Positions 57,351 through 64,000 of a DNA stretch of 64,000 bases are shown here, piece by piece. The notes beneath the pieces were generated by a model. The model saw nothing but the letters and a program-made list of their open reading frames with translations. It did no database searches and had not been told where the DNA came from. Position 1 is the stretch's first letter. Each line of letters begins with the position of its first letter. A program made the translations under genes and the position numbers. This DNA is from a virus: positions 1 to 64,000 of the IMG/VR virus record IMGVR_UViG_3300045995_000108; one strand, written 5' to 3'.

Positions 57351-58229
57351 TTAATTCTCCCCGTAAAGTCTTAATACTTCACGCATTGCGACACTACGTT
57401 GTGCGTCTTTTGCAGCAAACTTCGTGTAGCCGAAGATGTCTGAACCATCCGCTACGATCTTGTCAATGAAATCCAACAGTCCATTGTCGCGGGCAAACTG
57501 ATTATCCGTTTGGTTCAGGTCACCTGTTACAACCATCTTCGAGTTCTCACCGAGGCGTGTTAAAATCATCTTCATCTGATTAATGGAAGAATTTTGGGCT
57601 TCATCAAAGATGATCCAAGCATTCTTAAAGGTACGTCCTCTCATAAAAGCTAGGGGAGCGAGCTCAATTTGTTGTTCTTCTAGCATTTTAGTGACCTCGA
57701 TTGGTCTGTAGTATTCCAAGACATAATCCATAATTGGCTTAGTCCATGGCTCCATTTTCGCATTCAAGTCTCCTGGTAGGAAACCATGCTTCTCATCGTC
57801 TACGCCGACGGCTGGTCGTGTAATGATGATCTTCTTGCAAGTGCCGTCTCTGAATGCTTGTAGAGCTGCGAGCACTGCAATCATAGTCTTACCTGTACCT
57901 GCTGGGCCTGTGGCAAAGACTACGTGTTTGTCTGGGTTTTGTAAATCGTCAATGTAATCCTCTTGTGCGCGAGATTTAGGAGTAAGGTTAATCGGGCGTT
58001 GGCGTTGAGGTCTATAGTTATCAATATCTATCGTATTATTCGCGTTTGTTTGTGTTGCGTTGTGGCGGTTGTATGTGTTGCTACGGGATTGAGTTTGGAA
58101 CTCAGGTTGGGCTAGAGCCCTATTCTTACGCTTGGACAAATGTAACTCCTTAGTTGTTATAACTTTGTGCATTTCGATTACAAGCTCAGTTTGTTTGCTT
58201 GTACTATTATTTAAAGATAGGGTTAACAT
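57351..58229 (-). CDS. phoH: PhoH-like ATPase
   Basis: A 292-residue protein with a variable, Asn/Gln-rich N-terminus and a PhoH core: KSRAQEDYIDDLQNPDKHVV, Walker A GPAGTGKT (108-115), TRPAVGVDDEKHGFLPGDL, Walker B WIIFDEAQN and MVVTGDLNQTD. PhoH is very common in aquatic phages; RNA-related helicase or nuclease roles have been proposed. The start may be ATG 58229 or ATG 58172. Confidence 0.93.
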   Translation of the reverse strand: MLTLSLNNSTSKQTELVIEMHKVITTKELHLSKRKNRALAQPEFQTQSRSNTYNRHNATQTNANNTIDIDNYRPQRQRPINLTPKSRAQEDYIDDLQNPDKHVVFATGPAGTGKTMIAVLAALQAFRDGTCKKIIITRPAVGVDDEKHGFLPGDLNAKMEPWTKPIMDYVLEYYRPIEVTKMLEEQQIELAPLAFMRGRTFKNAWIIFDEAQNSSINQMKMILTRLGENSKMVVTGDLNQTDNQFARDNGLLDFIDKIVADGSDIFGYTKFAAKDAQRSVAMREVLRLYGEN

Positions 58230-58290
58230 AGTTTAAACATAGTACATAACTTTGTCGTCGCAGCATAAGTATTAAGCTAAGTGCGACGTG

Positions 58291-58821
58291 TTAGCGTTTC
58301 CATTCAGCGTAGATTCTATTGTTTGTGTCCCATACACATTCTACTAACTTAAACCCAAACTTGTCAGATAATCGCACATGCTCTTCCACAGTCCAAGGAT
58401 AGAAGTTGATGTCTTGACATTCAACGTTTAGGTGATCCTTGCTACCTGGGTTGCAGCGCCAATAGATTCTAGCTTTGTCGGTTAACAGTGATACTACTTT
58501 AGTAGTTTGTCTTTCAACATCCTCTACTGTGCCAAAATTGATAGAGCCTAAGCAAAATGCAACATCAAACTTCTTGTTCGTTTGGAGGTCGTCGATTCCT
58601 ACTTTCATATCAGCTTGGTCAAATGCAGGGTCAATGCCAAATAGATTTGGTATCAAACCTTTGAACGGATTTGCTCCGCAGCCAACGTCAATTACGGACT
58701 CACCGTAGTTAACTTTTTTAACCAGCGCGAGGCCAGATTTTTCGTATTGCGCTAGTGAGCCGTTTTTACGGTACCAGATGGTACCAAAGTAATGGTTGAG
58801 ATATTCTTGATTTACAGTCAT
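58291..58821 (-). CDS. Class I SAM-dependent methyltransferase
   Basis: A 176-residue methyltransferase with the SAM-binding motif VIDVGCGANPF, an acidic residue in LFGIDPAF, and FDVAFCLGSINF as motif IV. The substrate is unknown. It is divergent from tctA, 40 nt away. Confidence 0.88.
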   Translation of the reverse strand: MTVNQEYLNHYFGTIWYRKNGSLAQYEKSGLALVKKVNYGESVIDVGCGANPFKGLIPNLFGIDPAFDQADMKVGIDDLQTNKKFDVAFCLGSINFGTVEDVERQTTKVVSLLTDKARIYWRCNPGSKDHLNVECQDINFYPWTVEEHVRLSDKFGFKLVECVWDTNNRIYAEWKR

Positions 58822-58836
58822 GATTTAGTGTATAAT
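58807..58836 (+). promoter_or_regulatory. Sigma70-like promoter of tctA
   Basis: TTGATT-18-TATAAT, 24 nt before ATG 58861. It overlaps the start of the divergent methyltransferase gene. Confidence 0.55.
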
Positions 58837-58848
58837 GTAATTAACTAT

Positions 58849-58856
58849 GTATTTAT
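58849..58856 (-). promoter_or_regulatory. Putative late promoter motif ATAAATAC, minus strand
   Basis: Lies 27 nt before the methyltransferase ATG on the minus strand. Confidence 0.45.
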
Positions 58857-58860
58857 TTCT

Positions 58861-60318
58861 ATGGACATCTACTTAAACTATCTTCCCTACGTGCTTGCTG
58901 GTACGTTGTACGGATTCATATTCGGGCTCATTCCTGTAGCAGGTGCACTAACTGGGCTAATCACCATTTACGGATTCATTGACGTATTTCATAACTCACC
59001 CTACGGATTGGTTGTGTTTACCACCGCCCTAGTTGTCAGTTGTAGCATAGGTGACTTATTCTCGTCTATCGTTATGAACATTCCCGGTGCTGCGGGCAGT
59101 GCAGCAACAATGGTAGATGGGTTTCCAATGTCTAAGAAAGGACAAGCGGCAAGGGCACTTAGCGCAGGTATCTTCTCTAGCGTGGGGCAAGGTGCAATCT
59201 GGGGCATACTCGTTTTTGCTTTCCTTCCGTACTATGCGCCTGTGGTGTTAAGTTTTGGTATACCAGAAATGCTGTGCTTCCTAATACTTGCAATGACTTG
59301 CGTTACCTTTATCAACAGTCATTATTGGGTGCGTGGACTTATTGCATTGGCCGCAGGCATCTTTGTTGGGCTAATTGGTATGGACCCAAACACAGGTGCA
59401 GCACGATTTACGGGTGGCTGGTACTACTTACAAGATGGTGTTCAGATTGTCCCTATTTTGGCAGGCTTCCTGGCTATACCAGAATTGCTAGAAGCACTGT
59501 ACTTTCAAGTCAAACACATCCCACCACCAAAGGATACATGGGAACAGATTAAGCAAGGTATGCGTGATGCGTGGCGTTACAGAAATGACAGTGCAAGGGC
59601 AGGATTGATTGGTGGTGTGATTGGTTTACTGCCTGGCATTGGTGGTAGCATTGTGGATTGGCTAGCGTATGGGCAAACATGTGCACTAGCGAAGAACGAC
59701 AAGATTCCGTTTGGCGAAGGTAATGTGCGTGGTGTAGTGGGAGCAGAGGGTGCGGGTATGGCACAGAAGGCAACTGCTTATGTCCCCACAGTTTTGTTTG
59801 GTGTCCCAGCAGCGCCGTTTGAAGTTATCATCATGTCACTGTTCATGATGGTAGGGTTGGAAATGGGATCAGTGCAGTTACTCACTGATAGGACGTTCTT
59901 TAATGCGCTAAGTTATGGTTACATGGTAAGCCTTGTACTTACATTCTTCATATCTATCGTGTTCATTAAGTATGCGTCAGGCATAACAAAAGTGCCCATG
60001 AAGTATTATTTCATCCCTATCCTGGGCGTAATTGTGTGGTCGTCCGTGCAGTACACAGGTGGGTGGGAAGACTATGTCATCCTTGCAATTTGCTCTGCCC
60101 TGGGTATGTTATTCAAGCACTTTAAATTTAGCCGTGCATGTCTTATCGTGGGTGTTGTATTGGCAGGTAGATTGGAAAAGACATCAATTCAGTTTAATAC
60201 ACTGTACACCTGGCAAGAAGTTATTACTCGTCCTATTGCAATGGGCTTGCTTGCATTTACTTTGGTTGCCATAGTCTATGGGATATTTTTCAGTAAGTCT
60301 AAGATAAGCTACACATAA
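58861..60318 (+). CDS. tctA: TctA family permease (tripartite tricarboxylate transporter)
   Basis: A 485-residue polytopic membrane protein, close to the usual ~500. Family motifs include FIFGLIPVAGALTGLITIYG near the start and LIGGVIGLLPGIGGSIVDWL, then YGQ, near residue 260, plus GMAQKATAYVPTVLFGVPAA. TctA is the large membrane subunit that works with the small subunit TctB and the periplasmic binder TctC to take up tricarboxylates or other acids. TctC follows; no tctB is seen. Earlier in-frame ATG 58792 would overlap the divergent gene, so 58861 is used. Confidence 0.93.
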   Translation: MDIYLNYLPYVLAGTLYGFIFGLIPVAGALTGLITIYGFIDVFHNSPYGLVVFTTALVVSCSIGDLFSSIVMNIPGAAGSAATMVDGFPMSKKGQAARALSAGIFSSVGQGAIWGILVFAFLPYYAPVVLSFGIPEMLCFLILAMTCVTFINSHYWVRGLIALAAGIFVGLIGMDPNTGAARFTGGWYYLQDGVQIVPILAGFLAIPELLEALYFQVKHIPPPKDTWEQIKQGMRDAWRYRNDSARAGLIGGVIGLLPGIGGSIVDWLAYGQTCALAKNDKIPFGEGNVRGVVGAEGAGMAQKATAYVPTVLFGVPAAPFEVIIMSLFMMVGLEMGSVQLLTDRTFFNALSYGYMVSLVLTFFISIVFIKYASGITKVPMKYYFIPILGVIVWSSVQYTGGWEDYVILAICSALGMLFKHFKFSRACLIVGVVLAGRLEKTSIQFNTLYTWQEVITRPIAMGLLAFTLVAIVYGIFFSKSKISYT

Positions 60319-60322
60319 ATAC
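60315..60322 (+). promoter_or_regulatory. Putative late promoter motif ATAAATAC
   Basis: Sits at the stop codon of tctA, 83 nt before the tctC start. Confidence 0.4.
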
Positions 60323-60405
60323 TTGGCTTGCACAGTAAGTACACTCAACACCAAGGTTGCGAGAGTACAGTTATTAACCAAGCTGACACTTCAAAAGGAA
60401 AAATC

Positions 60406-61473
60406 ATGTCATTATTTAAACGTGCCATTCTGGCACTCGCGGTCTTTACGGCTGCACTTTCTGCTCACGCGGATTATCGTTTCATCGTACCACAAGAACC
60501 CGGAAACGGAACAGACATTTGGGCACGTATCATTGCTAGAGAAATGGAAAAGAAGCTAGGTGAGAAAATCATCGTAGACAACATTCCAGGCGCTAACGAT
60601 GTACCGGGCTTTAACAAGTTCCACAATACACTGCGCAAAGATCCAAAGACAGTTATGGTCGCACACGGTGGCAACGCTGAATCGTTCTTGTACCAAAACG
60701 TAGATTACAACTATGCAGAGTACGACCCAATTGGTCTGCAAAACTTAACTATTATGGTTGGTCGTCGTAACGACTCTGATCCATTCAAAGATGTAGTAAA
60801 GTTTCCTAATGCGTCAGGAACCAATCCTGACATCATTGCAATGACGTTGCTTGTATGTGGACCAGGCAAGACAATGAAAGAGTATGCTGCTTGCTTCCAC
60901 GAACATTTCAAATATGTTAAAGGCATGACAGGCAATGAGCGTAAACTGTCTTACATGCGCGGTGAAGTTAACGCTATCCGCGAAACTCCATCTGCGTACT
61001 TAAAGAACATTCGGCCACAGCCTGCCAACATTGATTGGTTTAGTGCAGGTGTCCTTGATCTGAAGACTGGAAAGGTTGTAGCAGATGTTAATTTTCCAGG
61101 AGTAGACTTCCAATCAGTTTACAAAAAGAAGTGGGGCGTTGCTCCTTCTGGTGACTTATACGATGCATGGTCGTTAATTAAGAACTATCGTGACGTATTG
61201 CAAAAGGCGCTGTACGTTGACAAAGGCAATCCTAACAAGGAAGTATTGCGCAAGGCATTGCGTGATACATTAGCTGATCCAGTGTCGCTTGCTATCATCG
61301 AAAAAGAAACTGGCAAGTACGAATGGTTCATTGGCGACGATGTGGCTAAGGCACACAAAGCACTTGAAGCATTGACTACCCGTAAGGCACTAAAGGATCT
61401 AGTATGGTGGGTTTCCACTGTGCTTAACCAAGAAGCTATCTACAAAGACAACATCGCTAAAGTAGCGCACTAA
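60406..61473 (+). CDS. tctC: TctC-like periplasmic substrate-binding protein
   Basis: A 355-residue protein with a Sec signal peptide (MSLFKRAILALAVFTAALSAHA) and a Bug/TctC fold start: YRFIVPQEPGNGTDIWARII (bacterial form VPFxPGGxTDxxAR), then GEKIIVDNIPGANDVPG. It is somewhat longer than typical TctC (~325 aa). ATG 60406 follows AAAAGGAAAAATC. It would capture an organic acid for the TctA permease. Most members of the family are in Burkholderiales-type hosts. Confidence 0.88.
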   Translation: MSLFKRAILALAVFTAALSAHADYRFIVPQEPGNGTDIWARIIAREMEKKLGEKIIVDNIPGANDVPGFNKFHNTLRKDPKTVMVAHGGNAESFLYQNVDYNYAEYDPIGLQNLTIMVGRRNDSDPFKDVVKFPNASGTNPDIIAMTLLVCGPGKTMKEYAACFHEHFKYVKGMTGNERKLSYMRGEVNAIRETPSAYLKNIRPQPANIDWFSAGVLDLKTGKVVADVNFPGVDFQSVYKKKWGVAPSGDLYDAWSLIKNYRDVLQKALYVDKGNPNKEVLRKALRDTLADPVSLAIIEKETGKYEWFIGDDVAKAHKALEALTTRKALKDLVWWVSTVLNQEAIYKDNIAKVAH

Positions 61474-61474
61474 C

Positions 61475-62101
61475 ATGCCCGCCTACAAATATATTTTCAT
61501 TGTAGGTGCTCCTGGTAGCAAGTGGAGTGGGGTCAGTAAAAATATTTACTATTCAAAGGATATTGATCGCAGCGATTACAGCGAGGAGCGAGAATATTGG
61601 CGTAACGGGCAACTCATGCACTCAGGCGCATATTTTGACCCGGGTATGGAGTTTGGCGAGTTTTTTGATGTGCTTCACATGCACACAAAAGAAGAATGCG
61701 AAGCAGAGTTTGATCGTCCGTTCTCAGGAGAGGGTGTTCGCATCATTAAGTCGCATTGCTTTGCTAATCACATTGACTTTATCAAGGAAACATGGCCTGA
61801 GTGCCCTGTTGTGCTAGTGTACAGGGATGATGATCAATGTTTGGGCTGGTGGGTGAAGAGTGGGCATTTTGATATTACCTATCCGCTATATAATAAATAT
61901 TATGTGAACCTGCATGAAATGGGCGTGATTATTTCGCAACAAAACGCAGGCATCCTTGAGGCTGAGCGCAAGTATTTTAAGTTTGAGTTTATGGATCTTC
62001 GTAATAATCTTCAACTATGCGATGCGTTGGACATCGCTACCCCACCAGTTGAGTACATGCAGCAATACTCGGAATCAGATGTAAAGGTATATGTAATATG
62101 A
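61475..62101 (+). CDS. Sulfotransferase-like P-loop protein
   Basis: A 208-residue protein. IFIVGAPGSKWSGVSKNIYY resembles the PAPS-binding loop of sulfotransferases, and RIIKSHCF and PVVLVYRDDDQCLGWWVKSG are blocks shared with proteins of T4-type aquatic phages. The catalytic role is not proven. It follows tctC by 1 nt. Confidence 0.72.
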   Translation: MPAYKYIFIVGAPGSKWSGVSKNIYYSKDIDRSDYSEEREYWRNGQLMHSGAYFDPGMEFGEFFDVLHMHTKEECEAEFDRPFSGEGVRIIKSHCFANHIDFIKETWPECPVVLVYRDDDQCLGWWVKSGHFDITYPLYNKYYVNLHEMGVIISQQNAGILEAERKYFKFEFMDLRNNLQLCDALDIATPPVEYMQQYSESDVKVYVI

Positions 62102-62141
62102 CAACAAAAAGAATGCATTCCACTTGACCCCATAGTCCAAG

Positions 62142-62149
62142 CTAAATAA
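62142..62149 (+). promoter_or_regulatory. Putative late promoter motif CTAAATAA
   Basis: In the 68-nt gap before the 62170 gene. Confidence 0.35.
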
Positions 62150-62169
62150 CATATAACTGAATTAAAACT

Positions 62170-62760
62170 ATGGCACAGGACATTACAGACGTAATCAACA
62201 ACGTAAAAACGCTAACTATGACGGATAGCGCCATCAATACCATGATGGACTTTGAACGTGTGATTGATGAATTAGATTTATACGCATTTGCTAACTGGAA
62301 AAAGGGCGAACTAGTAGAAGGTCCCATTTACGAAAAGTATTTCGTAACATGCACATTTATGTGGCCTTACAAGTTTATGCCCGATCCACGTGCAGCAGAG
62401 CGTTTAACTGACTATGGCTGCGAAGTAGGTTACAAGCGTGACCACTTAGAATATCCTGTTAAGATTAAGCAATCAACAGATTTTAAGCCTGGCACTAAGT
62501 TTCCCAAATCAGCTAAGGCACCTGTTTGGTTAGTAAAGATTGTTATGCCTAAGACGTTAATGCAAGAGATTCACCAAGGTTCTATGGAACTTGAAGCTGG
62601 CGACGTTGACATGGAAGACATTGAACAAGCATACGAAACTGGACAGGACGACAAACAATATAAGACCGGCACTGCCGCACCAGTAGGTGGGCAACCGGCA
62701 CCAGGCGGCGCTCCGGGCGCACCTGCACCAGGTGGAGCACCAAATGCACAGCAAGCTTAA
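62170..62760 (+). CDS. Conserved T4-type phage protein, possibly structural
   Basis: A 196-residue protein: a conserved body (YFVTCTFMWPYKFMPDPRAA, YPVKIKQSTDFKPGTKFPKS) and a Pro/Gly/Ala-rich disordered tail. Similar proteins occur among the late genes of aquatic T4-type phages. Function unknown; virion or baseplate association is inferred. Confidence 0.75.
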   Translation: MAQDITDVINNVKTLTMTDSAINTMMDFERVIDELDLYAFANWKKGELVEGPIYEKYFVTCTFMWPYKFMPDPRAAERLTDYGCEVGYKRDHLEYPVKIKQSTDFKPGTKFPKSAKAPVWLVKIVMPKTLMQEIHQGSMELEAGDVDMEDIEQAYETGQDDKQYKTGTAAPVGGQPAPGGAPGAPAPGGAPNAQQA

Positions 62761-63292
62761 TGAAGGTTTAGAGCAAAACGACTTGAAGCGCCTTGTGCAC
62801 TCCGAGTTGCACATTGACGAGTTTAAGAGCAAGCTAGGTCGTGACGAAGATGTTATTGTCACAAGCTTCAAGCTAAAGGGTAAAGAACCAGCTAAAGACT
62901 TGATGAGCTTCTGCGAAAAGGGCTATACTTGGGTATTAGACGCTGATGTTTCCTCTGGTGAAATGGACGATGGTGACTATGTTGTGTTCGTTGAATGCGA
63001 GCGTAACGAGCAGTACCCAGAGAATCTAATGCAATTGATGTTTGACTTGATGAACTTGACTGAGCAAAAGATTGAAGACTGGCGCTTTCGCTACCACAAG
63101 TCCCACGAAGATCACGAAGTTGATACAGACGTACTTCGCGAGATTGTTCCGTTAAGCACTAGCGCATACGAGAAGAAGTTCGGTCATACAGAGATAGACA
63201 AACTCAAAGCATCAGCTGGTGTTAAAGTAACAACCAAGGCTCCAGTCAACGCTCATACTGAATCCCTTCGTCGTGCAGCGGGCTTAATTTAA
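62744..63292 (+). CDS. Conserved T4-type phage protein
   Basis: A 182-residue protein (LNEGLEQNDLKRLVHSELHI, SKLGRDEDVIVTSFKLKGKE) with a helical C-terminus. ATG 62744 has GGTGGAG upstream and overlaps the preceding gene by 17 nt, so the two are co-translated. Function unknown. Confidence 0.78.
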   Translation: MHSKLNEGLEQNDLKRLVHSELHIDEFKSKLGRDEDVIVTSFKLKGKEPAKDLMSFCEKGYTWVLDADVSSGEMDDGDYVVFVECERNEQYPENLMQLMFDLMNLTEQKIEDWRFRYHKSHEDHEVDTDVLREIVPLSTSAYEKKFGHTEIDKLKASAGVKVTTKAPVNAHTESLRRAAGLI

Positions 63293-63302
63293 CCGAAAAT
63301 CC

Positions 63303-63310
63303 ATAAATAC
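63303..63310 (+). promoter_or_regulatory. Putative late promoter motif ATAAATAC
   Basis: Directly before the endolysin gene, whose leader has a CAAGGAGATATCGT ribosome site. Lysis genes are late, which fits. Confidence 0.55.
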
Positions 63311-63329
63311 GGTATCAAGGAGATATCGT

Positions 63330-63971
63330 ATGGATTTCACAAAAGAGCAATTAGAGCAAATTATCGTTGGTAACGATCACGTAGACGAGTGGTACACCGC
63401 GTTGCAAACGGTAATCGAGAAGTACGAGTTAAACACTCCTAATCGTTTAGCAGGATTCCTTGCGCAATGTGCACACGAATCCAATGGATTCAAAGTAATC
63501 CGCGAGAACCTAAATTACAAGTGGGAATCGCTACGCCGTGTGTTCCCTAAGTATTTCCCAACAGACGACTTAGCAAAGCTATACGCACACAATCAAGAGA
63601 AAATTGCTAATCGCGTATATGGCGGGCGTATGGGCAACGGACCAGAAACAACAGGTGACGGTTGGAAGTACTCTGGTCGCGGATTAATCCAACTTACAGG
63701 TCACGACAATTACAAAAATTTTGCTGACAGCATTGGCATGACGCTGGACGAAGTAGTAGCACATTTAGGTACATTTGAAGGTGCTGCTGACTCTGCAGGT
63801 TGGTTCTGGAACTCACGCAATTTAAATGATTGCGCTGATGCGGATGACATTCTCACAATGACTAAGAAGATCAATGGCGGCACAATTGGATTAGAAGAGC
63901 GTACTAAAAATTACGAACACGCCAAGGAAGTATTAACTCCTAAGGAAGAACAAAATGCTGTGGATTCTTAA
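63330..63971 (+). CDS. GH19 chitinase-type endolysin
   Basis: A 213-residue glycoside hydrolase of family 19. The catalytic Glu is in AHESNGF (Glu50), followed by NRVYGGRMGNG, GRGLIQLTGHDNYKNFAD and CADADDILTMTKKINGG. Phage GH19 enzymes cut the peptidoglycan glycan chain at lysis. There is no signal peptide, so a holin is expected; the overlapping hydrophobic frame at 63955 is a candidate. Confidence 0.93.
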   Translation: MDFTKEQLEQIIVGNDHVDEWYTALQTVIEKYELNTPNRLAGFLAQCAHESNGFKVIRENLNYKWESLRRVFPKYFPTDDLAKLYAHNQEKIANRVYGGRMGNGPETTGDGWKYSGRGLIQLTGHDNYKNFADSIGMTLDEVVAHLGTFEGAADSAGWFWNSRNLNDCADADDILTMTKKINGGTIGLEERTKNYEHAKEVLTPKEEQNAVDS

Positions 63972-64000
63972 TTTTTTCCCTGACTGGTTCTTTCACTTAA
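63955..64000 (+). CDS. Start of hydrophobic protein, possible holin (3' partial)
   Basis: ATG 63955 opens MLWILNFFPDWFFHL before the window ends. AAGGAAGAA lies upstream and it overlaps the endolysin gene. Its hydrophobic start next to the lysin suggests a holin or other lysis protein. Confidence 0.45.
   Translation, partial: MLWILNFFPDWFFHL

Noticed and set aside
1-64000. Integrase, attachment sites, rRNA or tRNA genes
   Set aside because: None was recognised; the window gives no sign of a temperate phage.

Overview
This window is a piece of a large tailed-phage genome of the T4 type. The evidence is a T4-style clamp-loader ATPase, a T4-type RNA ligase and polynucleotide kinase pair, an ATP-dependent DNA ligase, a phage GroES, PhoH, a GIY-YIG homing endonuclease, long tail-fibre genes and a GH19 endolysin, plus the almost gap-free packing of short overlapping genes. 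No rRNA, tRNA, integrase or CRISPR array was seen. The host is inferred, not proven: the tripartite tricarboxylate (TctA/TctC) genes and the AT-leaning composition would suit an aquatic proteobacterium, perhaps a Burkholderiales.

Layout. 1-2.7 kb: end of a MASE3-like/GGDEF/EAL cyclic-di-GMP enzyme, a convergent BLUF blue-light sensor and a phage conserved protein. 2.7-3.4 kb: the only long gene-free stretch, full of perfect hairpins. 3.4-8.1 kb: a complete PrkA-YeaH-SpoVR operon. 8.1-21.8 kb: accessory genes, each block led by a sigma70-like promoter (TTGACn-17-TACAAT): a SpoT-like HD hydrolase, a YqiA-like esterase, strings of tiny membrane proteins, a PLP-fold/radical SAM pair, DNA ligase and a phosphoesterase. 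21.8-29.4 kb: a tandem array of 28 small genes, about 26 of which end in the same C-terminal signature (acidic-x-A-x-x-F-x-L-R/K-W), closed by an antisense homing endonuclease. 30-34 kb: conserved phage genes, then translation factor IF-1 and an A-type Fe-S carrier. 34.2-41.5 kb: tail-fibre and Ig-like structural genes. 41.5-48.4 kb: MazG, lipoprotein, a DnaE-like fragment, GroES, clamp loader and SGNH hydrolase. 48.4-57.3 kb: more accessory genes, including a membrane-anchored solute-binding/LysM fusion, RNA repair, a dual-specificity phosphatase and a HAD protein. 57.3-64 kb: PhoH and a methyltransferase (minus strand), TctA, TctC, a sulfotransferase-like protein, two conserved phage proteins and the endolysin.

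Two promoter classes are visible. Sigma70-like promoters drive the accessory blocks; nine of these place the -10 box only 5-6 nt before the ATG, which predicts leaderless mRNAs. A second motif, (A/C/T)TAAATA(C), precedes structural and late-type genes on both strands and resembles the T4 late promoter TATAAATA. The phage also encodes IF-1, which may be relevant to translating leaderless and heavily overlapping messages. The strongest candidate for an undescribed system is the 21.8-29.4 kb array: the codons of the conserved Leu-Arg-Trp end appear to serve as the Shine-Dalgarno sequence, or to contain the start codon, of the next gene.
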